From positions 1 to 25,290 of the IMG/VR virus record IMGVR_UViG_3300025632_000067: a stretch of 25,290 bases of DNA. One strand, given 5' to 3'. The position numbers and the translations under genes are program-made. The notes beneath the pieces are model-generated. The model was not told the origin of the DNA, did not search any database, and saw only the letters and a list, made by a program, of their open reading frames with translations. Origin of the DNA: a virus. Each line of letters starts with the position of its first letter. Within the stretch, counting starts at the first letter, position 1. Below, piece after piece: positions 14,867-21,175 of this stretch.

Positions 14867-15336
14867 AATTCTTTTTTTAATTGTTCTTTAACTTTCCTAA
14901 AGGTATTGTATAAACTATGGTATGTTATACCCGTTTTATTAGAAAGTTCTCTTATACTGTAATCCTCCTGTAGTATATTATAAACCTTTCTATCGTACCA
15001 ATGCAATTTATCTAGGGCAGCTTCAACCTTTTCATTCTCTCTTTCAAAATCAATATATGCACCATCTTCTAATTCCAAAGCATTGTCTAAAGATACTTTA
15101 CCTTCTTTCTTTTGTTTGTTTTTTAAATTTAAAAATATATTTCTTAATGCTCTGTAAATATAAAAGTAGTTAATTTCATCTCCATAAAATGGGACTAAAC
15201 CATTATTGACTAATTCACCTACCTTTACGTACATCTCCCCAACGATATCTTCGGCTTCTTCTTGGGAACTACCCATCTTCTTGACGGTATTAATCCATTT
15301 TTTATGGTCCTTATAAACTAATTCTAATGTTTTCAT
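14863..15336 (-). CDS. Sigma-70-like factor, probable late-gene regulator
   Basis: A 157-residue protein with the two-domain layout of small ECF-type sigma factors. Residues about 25-80 resemble region 2 (SSQEEAEDIVGEMYVKVGEL, then YFYIYRALRNIFLNLKNKQK). Residues about 103-155 resemble region 4 with a helix-turn-helix (LDKLHWYDRKVYNILQEDYS, then IRELSNKTGITYHSLYNTFR and a basic last helix). It would redirect host RNA polymerase or bind DNA directly, as late activators of this shape do. The gene has a 360-bp AT-rich upstream region, so it is probably under its own control, and lies right before the terminase and structural genes. Confidence 0.7.
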   Translation of the reverse strand: MKTLELVYKDHKKWINTVKKMGSSQEEAEDIVGEMYVKVGELVNNGLVPFYGDEINYFYIYRALRNIFLNLKNKQKKEGKVSLDNALELEDGAYIDFERENEKVEAALDKLHWYDRKVYNILQEDYSIRELSNKTGITYHSLYNTFRKVKEQLKKEL

Positions 15337-15696
15337 AATTCTTTATTTAAAAACAATGTTATTATTGTTTTGTTATATTAATATAATTACACAAGTAATT
15401 TAATATTTACGTAAATTTAATAAAATAATTTGAGAAAGTTGTACAAAGTTTTAAACTATTTTAAAAAATAGTATACCTTGGCCAAAACATTAGAATAATA
15501 TAATTGTAAAAAACATATTTAGGTAAACATATATACCCAATGTTGAATATAATATATTAAAAATATATTTAAATAAAAGAATAAAATATATGTTGATAAA
15601 AAGATTATCTTATTATAATACAATTCTAAGAGGACTTTTTGCAAATATTTCAATACTTTTTTCTTATAGTTACTATAAGTTTTATTTATAGTACAT
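15337..15696 (-). other. AT-rich non-coding region with inverted repeats
   Basis: No convincing ORF. The stretch is nearly all A and T, with three near-perfect inverted repeats: 15455-15472 (ACTATTTT, 2-nt spacer), 15663-15679 (CTTATAG, 3-nt spacer) and 15691-15707 (GTACATT, 3-nt spacer, spanning the stop codon of the next gene). A TTGTATTATA copy at 15614-15623 differs from the late motif by one base. It likely carries the promoter and operators of the sigma-like gene; a replication origin is possible. Confidence 0.55.
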
Positions 15697-16176
15697 TTAA
15701 AATGTACCTACTCCTTCTATTATTTCACATCTATCTTCTACCTTCCAAGACCAAGATTTAATTCGTAGGTTGACCATTTCATATAGTTCATCTCTTCTAA
15801 TTTTACATTCAACTGTATCAATTAAGTTGTCTAATTTATCTTGTTGTCTATCTAATTTATATTGTATTTGGGGTTCTTTTAAATCATAAAAATACAAATC
15901 ATATATTTTCCTGAAGTAATCAAAGTTTGAATAGTAGTGGTTTATTTTAGTCAATGATATGTATATGCTACTTCTGTCTCTTCTATCTCCCATCTCTGTA
16001 AAGAACTCTGCTATCTCTCTATCATTCATAAAATTATTATCTTGTAACACTCTATAAAACAATGAACGTAATACCATTATTTTGGTTTCCCTTGAACGAT
16101 TAAATACATCTACTTTAGTAAGTTGTTTAAAATCTTTGTATAATTCTATCGCTTTATCTTTATTATATGTTCTCAT
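15697..16176 (-). CDS. Putative DNA-binding protein, DnaA C-terminal-like HTH
   Basis: A 159-residue protein. Residues about 33-82 (VLRSLFYRVLQDNNFMNDRE, then IAEFFTEMGDRRDRSSIYIS and LTKINHYY) resemble the helix-turn-helix of DnaA domain IV, including the RD.SSIY segment that reads DnaA boxes. The rest is helical and charged, with no AAA+ ATPase domain. It could bind the origin or regulate transcription; the adjacent AT-rich region with inverted repeats is a natural target. Its start overlaps the upstream gene by 14 nt. Confidence 0.5.
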   Translation of the reverse strand: MRTYNKDKAIELYKDFKQLTKVDVFNRSRETKIMVLRSLFYRVLQDNNFMNDREIAEFFTEMGDRRDRSSIYISLTKINHYYSNFDYFRKIYDLYFYDLKEPQIQYKLDRQQDKLDNLIDTVECKIRRDELYEMVNLRIKSWSWKVEDRCEIIEGVGTF

Positions 16177-16549
16177 CTTTTGCTCCGTTTTTAATTAATA
16201 TCTCATCTGTTACTTTTGTTACTGCTTCTTTATCCATTGAATAAGCTACCGCAATTTCTTGCATCTTACTAAAATCATTGAATCTAAACATCTTTAATAA
16301 GAACGTAATAAATTCTAAATTGTTAGCCACTAATTTATCCCCAAGTTCTGCCTCATCAACCTTTTCTATTTCGTTGAAGTATGTAGTCTCTAAATGAATT
16401 AAATCATCTAATGTACGTTTTACATTCTTTCTTACCCGTTGTCTAAATAAACCACTTTGTGCTGCTTCTTCTAAAAAGTGTAGGTTAATAAATGAAGTTA
16501 TGATTGCTCCTGTGATTTGTTCTAATTGTACTTCGTTATAGTTTCTCAT
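16163..16549 (-). CDS. Hypothetical helical protein, 128 aa
   Basis: A mostly helical protein: MRNYNEVQLEQITGAIITSF, then NVKRTLDDLIHLETTYFNEI and LEFITFLLKMFRFNDFSKMQ. No motif I recognise. It overlaps the start of the DnaA-C-like gene by 14 nt and follows another unknown gene by 9 nt, so it belongs to the same early operon. The leader AATAAACAAACATT before ATG matches the A-rich leader seen at other early genes. Confidence 0.6.
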   Translation of the reverse strand: MRNYNEVQLEQITGAIITSFINLHFLEEAAQSGLFRQRVRKNVKRTLDDLIHLETTYFNEIEKVDEAELGDKLVANNLEFITFLLKMFRFNDFSKMQEIAVAYSMDKEAVTKVTDEILIKNGAKDENI

Positions 16550-16558
16550 AATGTTTGT

Positions 16559-16879
16559 TTATTCTATATACCAATTTATTTCATTCTCGTATTGTTCAGC
16601 CTCATAATACATTTTAGTGAGTTCTATTTGATTAATTAATAATTCATCTAAATATGTATACAACCACTTTATTTCTTCGTTAGATAGCTTTATTTTATCT
16701 CCTCCAATATGTATGTTTACTTCCAATATACTATCGGTTAATGATATATCGATTAAGTATTCGTTATTATTTAAATATAATGCTACTTGATTAGGTAAAG
16801 ATATTCTGCTAATATTAGCATCTGTATCTGTAAATTCAGGTTCAATTGATTTAATTTTTGATTTTAATTGTGTGTCCAT
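16559..16879 (-). CDS. Hypothetical protein, 106 aa
   Basis: The sequence has a beta-rich middle (RISLPNQVALYLNNNEYLID, then ILEVNIHIGGDKIKL) and a helical, acidic C-terminus (IKWLYTYLDELLINQIELTK) ending ENEINWYIE. No function recognised. It overlaps the preceding coiled-coil ORF by 16 nt, indicating a tight early operon. Confidence 0.6.
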   Translation of the reverse strand: MDTQLKSKIKSIEPEFTDTDANISRISLPNQVALYLNNNEYLIDISLTDSILEVNIHIGGDKIKLSNEEIKWLYTYLDELLINQIELTKMYYEAEQYENEINWYIE

Positions 16880-17019
16880 TTTAATTCTGCTTTTGCTATT
16901 TCTAATTCTATTTCGTTTTCTAATAATTCTATCTTTGATTTTAAATATACATTATCAGCATATAATAAATCAAAAGTCTGTTTAAAGTTTTCTAATGTTA
17001 TTTTTAAAGGTTCGCTCAT
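16864..17019 (-). CDS. Small coiled-coil protein, 51 aa
   Basis: The frame from ATG 17019 (or the adjacent ATG at 17022) ends at TAA 16866-16864, overlapping the next gene by 16 nt. The C-terminal half (KSKIELLENEIELEIAKAEL) has heptad-like spacing of Leu/Ile and is probably a coiled coil. Function unknown. It may pair with the adjacent unknown proteins. Confidence 0.55.
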   Translation of the reverse strand: MSEPLKITLENFKQTFDLLYADNVYLKSKIELLENEIELEIAKAELKWTHN

Positions 17020-17046
17020 CATATCTTTATTATTTAATTATTATTT

Positions 17047-17247
17047 TTATACACAAGGTTTAACTTCAGTCCATCCTGCAATGTAAATTTTATTACCATA
17101 TTTATCTACTGCGTTGCAATACATTCCATCAAGTTTGTATATCGTAATTTCATCACCTTTATTTACAGGTATTGAAGATGTTGGAGTCTTTACGTTTTCA
17201 TCAGTTACTATTACTTTTGTTCCGTATTTTACGTTATGTGCTTCCAT
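17047..17247 (-). CDS. Small beta-rich hypothetical protein, 66 aa
   Basis: Begins MEAHNVKYGTKVIVTDENVK and continues with SSIPVNKGDEITIYKLDGMY and KIYIAGWTEVKPCV. The spacing of short strands, Gly turns and a final W-T-E-V-K strand resembles SH3-like barrels, but this is a visual impression only. Its ATG shares a base with the stop of the upstream 42-aa gene (TAATG). Confidence 0.55.
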   Translation of the reverse strand: MEAHNVKYGTKVIVTDENVKTPTSSIPVNKGDEITIYKLDGMYCNAVDKYGNKIYIAGWTEVKPCV

Positions 17248-17375
17248 TACCTTACCTCTATTTTACCATTTCTATAATGTTGACATATAATACCTGTATC
17301 TAAAATAATTGTCTTAAATGGTATTAAATTCTTGTTTTCCTTGTACTCTTTAATAAATCTTCTAATTGTTTTCAT
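17247..17375 (-). CDS. Small basic hypothetical protein, 42 aa
   Basis: The frame starts at ATG 17375 (MKTIRRFIKEYKENKNLIPF) and ends in TAA 17249-17247, overlapping the next start by one base (TAATG). The leader CTAAAAACAAAATATT before ATG matches the early A-rich leader. A basic N-terminal helix is followed by short strands (KTIILDTGIICQHYRNGKIE). No function recognised. Confidence 0.55.
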   Translation of the reverse strand: MKTIRRFIKEYKENKNLIPFKTIILDTGIICQHYRNGKIEVR

Positions 17376-17428
17376 AATATTTTGTTTTTAGTTTATTAAT
17401 TGGTGGCTTTTACACCGCCTTTTATTAT

Positions 17429-17683
17429 TTATTTTTTTAATAATTCCTGAATTATTTCTGTTTGATACCCGATATGGTTATTTAAAACATAAATAGAATC
17501 TAACTTATCCGAGGTTAATATAACCTCATTTTCATATTGTCCATCTCTTGTATAAATCATAATCTCTTGACCAAGAGCGTTAAAGTTTCTGTCATAAGAT
17601 AAACCTTCATAAGAATTACTTAATGCGTGGTCAATATGCTCTTTTATTACTAATACGTCTGCGATATTTTCGAAAGTTGTCAT
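17429..17683 (-). CDS. Hypothetical protein, 84 aa
   Basis: Begins MTTFENIADVLVIKEHIDHA and ends in a helical IGYQTEIIQELLKK. Mixed alpha/beta; no motif recognised. It is the first gene after the terminator at 17769-17792 and the promoter-like element at 17707-17748, so it likely begins a new early transcript. The leader AATTAAAAACAAACATT before ATG is a clear case of the early leader pattern. Confidence 0.6.
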   Translation of the reverse strand: MTTFENIADVLVIKEHIDHALSNSYEGLSYDRNFNALGQEIMIYTRDGQYENEVILTSDKLDSIYVLNNHIGYQTEIIQELLKK

Positions 17684-17706
17684 AATGTTTGTTTTTAATT
17701 ACACTG

Positions 17707-17748
17707 TAAATATACAACACATTTAAATACTATAAAAACTTTTTAACA
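17707..17748 (-). promoter_or_regulatory. Candidate early promoter (repeat element)
   Basis: On the minus strand TGTTAAAAAGT (17738-17748) is followed by TAGTAT and then GTTGTATATTTACA, whose TATATTTA (17707-17714) is one base off the Bacteroidota -7 box TAnnTTTG. The 14-bp core TGTAAATATACAAC (plus strand) recurs exactly at 25225-25238. It follows a terminator and precedes the 84-aa gene. Confidence 0.55.
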
Positions 17749-17768
17749 AATTTTAGCGTTTCTTTAAC

Positions 17769-17792
17769 AAAAAAAGAGAGCTATTGCCCTCT
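17769..17792 (-). terminator. Intrinsic terminator overlapping end of DUF3310 gene
   Basis: On the minus strand the stem AGAGGGC / GCTCTCT (one G-U pair) with a 4-nt loop is followed by a T-run. The DUF3310 stop codon TAG lies within the hairpin. Confidence 0.8.
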
Positions 17793-18020
17793 TAATCTTT
17801 CTATTTCACTTTTTTGTATCTGTTCCTCGTGTTCTATTTCACGTTGTAGATAGTCCAATGCTTTCCGTAATTCTCTTAACTTCTCATCTTTCTTACCTAA
17901 TCTTGAAATGTACTTGACCACATTACCTAAATTAAAATTTAGTTCGTAATCTTTAATAAAATCAATTACATCGTAATTACTATTGTTTCTGTTTTCGTAA
18001 TGCATTTGTGTGCTTCTCAT
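17781..18020 (-). CDS. DUF3310 family protein
   Basis: A 79-residue protein with the DUF3310 signature: YDVIDFIKDYELNFNLGNVV (about 16-35) then KYISRLGKKDEKLRELRKAL (about 36-55) and DYLQREIE. This small family is common in phages of many hosts, usually among nucleotide-metabolism and replication genes; its biochemical role is not established to my knowledge. It ends inside the terminator hairpin. The preceding gene ends 1 nt before its ATG. Confidence 0.85.
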   Translation of the reverse strand: MRSTQMHYENRNNSNYDVIDFIKDYELNFNLGNVVKYISRLGKKDEKLRELRKALDYLQREIEHEEQIQKSEIERLRGQ

Positions 18021-18021
18021 A

Positions 18022-18177
18022 TTAGTTATAAATTAATGTTATTATTATTTTAAAGAAAGGAAAATGTATTTCAATATCCTTTTCATAAACGTTTTCTTCT
18101 ATAAATTCTAATTCTTGTACACCTAACAAAATACCTTTTGTTGTTTGTAAACTTATTTCCCACCCTTGTAATTCCAT
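18022..18177 (-). CDS. Small hypothetical protein, 51 aa
   Basis: The frame starts at ATG 18177 (MELQGWEISLQTTKGILLGV) and ends at TAA 18024-18022, immediately before the DUF3310 start. It starts 4 nt after the previous gene. Acidic middle, hydrophobic end (FPFFKIIITLIYN). Function unknown; support is from packing and codon use like its neighbours. Confidence 0.55.
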   Translation of the reverse strand: MELQGWEISLQTTKGILLGVQELEFIEENVYEKDIEIHFPFFKIIITLIYN

Positions 18178-18181
18178 ATTC

Positions 18182-18415
18182 TTATTTTAAATGTTCGTAA
18201 ATCTTATTATATAAATCCCACATCGCTTGAAATGATTCTTGTATGTTAAACAACTGTCCTTTCATATAGTATTGTTTTTTATGTCCACGTTGATACACTA
18301 TCTTGTATTCATTACCAAATAGTTCAGGGTAAATAATAAAGCCTTCTTTAAAACAAAATTGTTGTGCTTTATAGTTTGGATTTTTTATTACTATCTGTTT
18401 TTTTAGCTTTGGCAT
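18182..18415 (-). CDS. Small basic hypothetical protein, 77 aa
   Basis: Begins MPKLKKQIVIKNPNYKAQQF, Lys/Tyr-rich, with YKIVYQRGHKKQYYMKGQLF in the middle and a helical end ESFQAMWDLYNKIYEHLK. Strong positive charge suggests nucleic-acid contact, but no known domain is visible. It follows the preceding gene directly (TAAATG). Confidence 0.55.
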   Translation of the reverse strand: MPKLKKQIVIKNPNYKAQQFCFKEGFIIYPELFGNEYKIVYQRGHKKQYYMKGQLFNIQESFQAMWDLYNKIYEHLK

Positions 18416-18604
18416 TTATTCTTTTATCTCTATGTAAATATCAATTAGTTCTAATGCTTTCTCAACACCTTCTGCTTCACACCATCTTTCTTTTTCTAAT
18501 AGATAAACCCAATATTCAACAATATCTTCTCTATCTTTTGAATTAAAATAACTATCTATACAGCTTTTATAAGCTATGTTTTGTAGTTCTTTACAAGTAT
18601 TCAT
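18416..18604 (-). CDS. Small acidic hypothetical protein, 62 aa
   Basis: Begins MNTCKELQNIAYKSCIDSYF; helical and acidic, ending ALELIDIYIEIKE. Its start overlaps the end of the exonuclease gene by 14 nt, indicating co-translation. It has three Cys (4, 15, 42). No function recognised. Confidence 0.55.
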   Translation of the reverse strand: MNTCKELQNIAYKSCIDSYFNSKDREDIVEYWVYLLEKERWCEAEGVEKALELIDIYIEIKE

Positions 18605-19328
18605 CTTTATATTTTAAATAATTATCAGTAGCTAATTGTAATTTATTATAACCGCTTTGTATAAATTCATCTGAGAAAGAATAAAATCCAATTTCTTTAG
18701 TTCTTTTATCCACTACAACATACTTAAATTCAAATGCGCCAAACAATTCTAAATACAATGCTGCTTGTACATCATAGTTCCAATACATTGCTGCTTCATC
18801 AAATCTATTAATATCACTTGTAGTTTTTAAATCAATAACAATCCCCGGTAATGATATATCCGCTTTACCTCTAAATGGCAAACCATTGTAATAACCAATC
18901 TCAGGTTTTTCAAAATGAGCAAACCTAACTAATTCTCTATATTCATCATTATCCAATACGGCATCAGCTATATCTTTACATCTATTTAATTCTGAACGTG
19001 TATATACTGTTTGAGGTAATTGTTCTTCGACTGCTAACTTATAAGCTTTACTACCTTTTGTGCTATCAATAATAGTAAGTTCATCAATACGATGTGGCTC
19101 AAGAGACAGTAAGTGTATTAACCTACCATCTCTCAAAGCTTGATGTTCTTTACCTTCTTGTTTATTCAACATATTATAATATGCCTCAGGACCTTCTAAT
19201 AAACTTTTACAAGTAGAACTTGATAAAGCATTCTTACCTAAATACCCATAATAAAAAGTATCATCCATCATTTGTTTTAGGATATCACTTTTCTCAAAAG
19301 TATCTCCATTCAATAGTTGAATATCCAT
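18591..19328 (-). CDS. PD-(D/E)XK exonuclease, RecE/exonuclease VIII-like
   Basis: A 245-residue protein. N-terminal half: LGKNALSSSTCKSLLEGPEAYYNM and ALRDGRLIHLLSLEPHRIDE, in which the G..IH segment is typical of this family. Catalytic core: FRGKADI (about 153-159), then IVIDLKTT with Asp and Lys of the PD-(D/E)XK site (about 164-171), then NYDVQAALYLELFG (Q..A.Y helix). It matches the putative exodeoxyribonuclease VIII group found in phages (DUF3799-like). It likely resects double-stranded DNA ends to feed single strands to the ERF annealing protein encoded at 23230-23760, with the SSB-like protein assisting. Confidence 0.8.
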   Translation of the reverse strand: MDIQLLNGDTFEKSDILKQMMDDTFYYGYLGKNALSSSTCKSLLEGPEAYYNMLNKQEGKEHQALRDGRLIHLLSLEPHRIDELTIIDSTKGSKAYKLAVEEQLPQTVYTRSELNRCKDIADAVLDNDEYRELVRFAHFEKPEIGYYNGLPFRGKADISLPGIVIDLKTTSDINRFDEAAMYWNYDVQAALYLELFGAFEFKYVVVDKRTKEIGFYSFSDEFIQSGYNKLQLATDNYLKYKDEYL

Positions 19329-19329
19329 C

Positions 19330-20097
19330 TTAGTTATTCTTCACATAAGTTCCATTAACCATCTTACCCGTTCTGTTCTTTATAACATCATAAGCAGATT
19401 GTATGCACTCTTCAATTGTCAACCCTTCTAAGTGAGCTAAGTTTGTTAATACAACAACCATATCCCCAATAGCATCTTCAATCTCAGGTTTGTCATTCTT
19501 TAAAATAGCTTTAGCTAATTCCCCTGACTCTTCCTGTAATTTAACATATTGTGTTTTTGTATCTCCTTTATCATATAAATCTCTCTGTTTAGCCCAATCT
19601 CTAATATTATTAAATACATTATCTTCTGTTTGAAAACTCTTATGTGCTTCTAAAAATGCTCCATTATAAATAAAAAAACCATATTTATCTCCATATTGAG
19701 AAGTCTTTAAATGTTGTTTAATCCATTCACAATGTTGTTCTGTTAAGTTTATAGCTTCACCCTCTATTTCTAAAAACATTATTTTGTTTAATAAAAAATC
19801 ATTTGTTACTTCTTCTTTACTTTTTATCTTAAAAGTTACTGTTGTGTTTGTAGTGTGTATCATTTCGTTTTTGTTTTTTAATTGTTTATTTTTAACTGTT
19901 AATTCTTCGTAAGTTTGTTTATCTACTTTGTATCCTAGTCTCTCTTGATAATATCTTTCAGCATTAGAAGCTTTTTTAATATCAGGTGACTCAAATAGTA
20001 TCTGGTAATCTTTATAACCTTGTTGTTCTTCTACTCTTTTTTTAAGGTTATTAGTACAACCTATTTTTTTTCCTTTGATGTAATATACGTAATACAT
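19330..20097 (-). CDS. GIY-YIG-like / MazG-like nucleotide pyrophosphohydrolase fusion
   Basis: A 255-residue protein in two parts. Residues 1-58 resemble a GIY-YIG nuclease core: YYVYYIKGKKIGCTNNLKKR with the VYYIK and KIG strands, Arg21 and an ASNAERYYQERLGY helix with Glu47. Residues about 95-252 are a MazG-like domain: VKLQEESGELAKAILK with Glu189, Glu190 and Glu193, and IEDAIGDMVVVLTNLAHLEG with Asp208 and Asp212, the metal-binding acidic set, then IQSAYDVIKNRTGKM. MazG domains hydrolyse (d)NTPs to NMP and pyrophosphate. The internal Met79 would start a stand-alone MazG protein. It follows the ThyA homologue by 9 nt, suggesting a shared nucleotide role. Confidence 0.75.
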   Translation of the reverse strand: MYYVYYIKGKKIGCTNNLKKRVEEQQGYKDYQILFESPDIKKASNAERYYQERLGYKVDKQTYEELTVKNKQLKNKNEMIHTTNTTVTFKIKSKEEVTNDFLLNKIMFLEIEGEAINLTEQHCEWIKQHLKTSQYGDKYGFFIYNGAFLEAHKSFQTEDNVFNNIRDWAKQRDLYDKGDTKTQYVKLQEESGELAKAILKNDKPEIEDAIGDMVVVLTNLAHLEGLTIEECIQSAYDVIKNRTGKMVNGTYVKNN

Positions 20098-20106
20098 AGT
20101 TTTTGT

Positions 20107-20877
20107 TTATATAGCTACAGGAGCTGTTATTAATTTATGAAATTTATAATTTGTTATTTTAAGTTCTTTGGCAATATAAGAATATTTTGGTAAACTATAT
20201 GTTTTAGTTTTTAAATAGTCTTTTACACTGTCTAATTGATTTTTATATACGTGTGCATCTACTATTTGCAAGTCTATCTTATTTGCTTTTAAATTGGCCT
20301 CGTCAGATACATACAATAATAGTTTTGAAAATAATGCAACATCATAAGGTATACCTAAAAATAAATCACCCGAACGTTGTACAGCAAACATATTCAATTT
20401 ATCACCCTGAACAAAGAATTGAAAATATAAATAACAAGGGGGTAAAGCCATATCCTCTAACTGTTGTGGATTCCATAAAGTTACAATATGTCTTCTTGAA
20501 TCAGGATTTGTTTTAAGACTCTCTAACAAGCTTTTAAGTTGGTCGATACCATTACTATTAAAGTTTCTTAATTGATAACCATAAACAGGCCCTAAATCAC
20601 CATTAGCATCTGCCCATTCATTCCATATCTTAACATTGTTATCTTTGAATCTTTGTATGTTTGTTTCACCATTAATAAACCAATCAAATTCTGTATTAAA
20701 TACTTTTTGATATATTTTACGACCGGTCATCATTGGAAAATTATTTTTTAAATTCCAAGATAATTGTTGATTAAATAAGGAGTATGAACCTACACTTGTT
20801 CTATCGTCTCTAAATTGTCCTTTAGTAATTGCTTTGTGCAATATTTTTTTATATTGTTTTTCTATTTTATTTTTCAT
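20107..20877 (-). CDS. Thymidylate synthase-family protein with Asp at the base-selecting site
   Basis: A 256-residue ThyA-fold enzyme. Visible landmarks: EFDWFINGETNIQRF with the family Glu, NVKIWNEWAD, GDLGPVYGYQLRNF, DSRRHIVTLWNP, catalytic Cys148 in LPPCYLYFQF, RSGDLFLGIPYDVALF, HVY at 209-211 and the C-terminal APVAI. In thymidylate synthases the G-[LIV]-P-[FY]-N-[IV]-A motif carries Asn (E. coli Asn177), which reads uracil; here that residue is Asp179. T4 dCMP hydroxymethylase also has Asp there, and Asn-to-Asp mutants of thymidylate synthase accept dCMP. So a dCMP hydroxymethylase or methylase is likelier than a dTMP synthase, although the PVAI tail is TS-like. Its start overlaps the upstream gene by 11 nt. 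Confidence 0.85.
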   Translation of the reverse strand: MKNKIEKQYKKILHKAITKGQFRDDRTSVGSYSLFNQQLSWNLKNNFPMMTGRKIYQKVFNTEFDWFINGETNIQRFKDNNVKIWNEWADANGDLGPVYGYQLRNFNSNGIDQLKSLLESLKTNPDSRRHIVTLWNPQQLEDMALPPCYLYFQFFVQGDKLNMFAVQRSGDLFLGIPYDVALFSKLLLYVSDEANLKANKIDLQIVDAHVYKNQLDSVKDYLKTKTYSLPKYSYIAKELKITNYKFHKLITAPVAI

Positions 20878-21133
20878 TTTCTAATACGTTGTTTAGTGAA
20901 CCAATGTAAGCCAATGCATCCAACAAGTTATCTTCTTTGTGTGCATTAGATTGTCGAGCTAATTTAAGAGCTATTAGAACATTGTAGGCATCTACTATAT
21001 TAATTTCTTTATTACTCATTAAAGAAGCTATATCAGCTGTTTTTTGCATACACTCTTGAAAGTCTCCATACATTCTTTCTTTTTCTTCTGAACGTTCATT
21101 TACAATTTCGTTTGCTTTTTTTAATATATTCAT
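20867..21133 (-). CDS. Small conserved phage protein (DUF6378-like)
   Basis: An 88-residue, mostly helical protein: MNILKKANEIVNERSEEKER then YGDFQECMQKTADIASLMSN and LIALKLARQSNAHKEDNLLD followed by ALAYIGSLNNVLENEK. This RSEEKERMYG...LKLAR...HKEDNLLDALAYIG pattern is a recurring phage family, usually next to nucleotide-metabolism genes; I associate it with DUF6378 but cannot verify this. Role unknown. It overlaps the ThyA-family gene by 11 nt, so the two are co-translated. Confidence 0.75.
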   Translation of the reverse strand: MNILKKANEIVNERSEEKERMYGDFQECMQKTADIASLMSNKEINIVDAYNVLIALKLARQSNAHKEDNLLDALAYIGSLNNVLENEK

Positions 21134-21156
21134 TGTTTTTATTTTTTAATTATTGT

Positions 21157-21166
21157 GCAATATACA
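21157..21166 (-). promoter_or_regulatory. Weak candidate early promoter box
   Basis: On the minus strand ATTGTATATTGCAC shares the TTGTATATT core of the early elements at 17707 and 25227 but lacks a good TTTG end. It lies in the 42-nt gap between the ATPase gene and the next gene. Confidence 0.3.
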
Positions 21167-21175
21167 ATTTTATTT

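Noticed and set aside
15663-15679. CTTATAG-TTA-CTATAAG hairpin as a minus-strand terminator
   Set aside because: The minus strand has A residues, not T, after the stem. It fits better as a possible operator or part of the AT-rich region.
17402-17416. GGTG...CACC hairpin between two small genes as a terminator
   Set aside because: Only four base pairs and no T-run on the minus-strand side.
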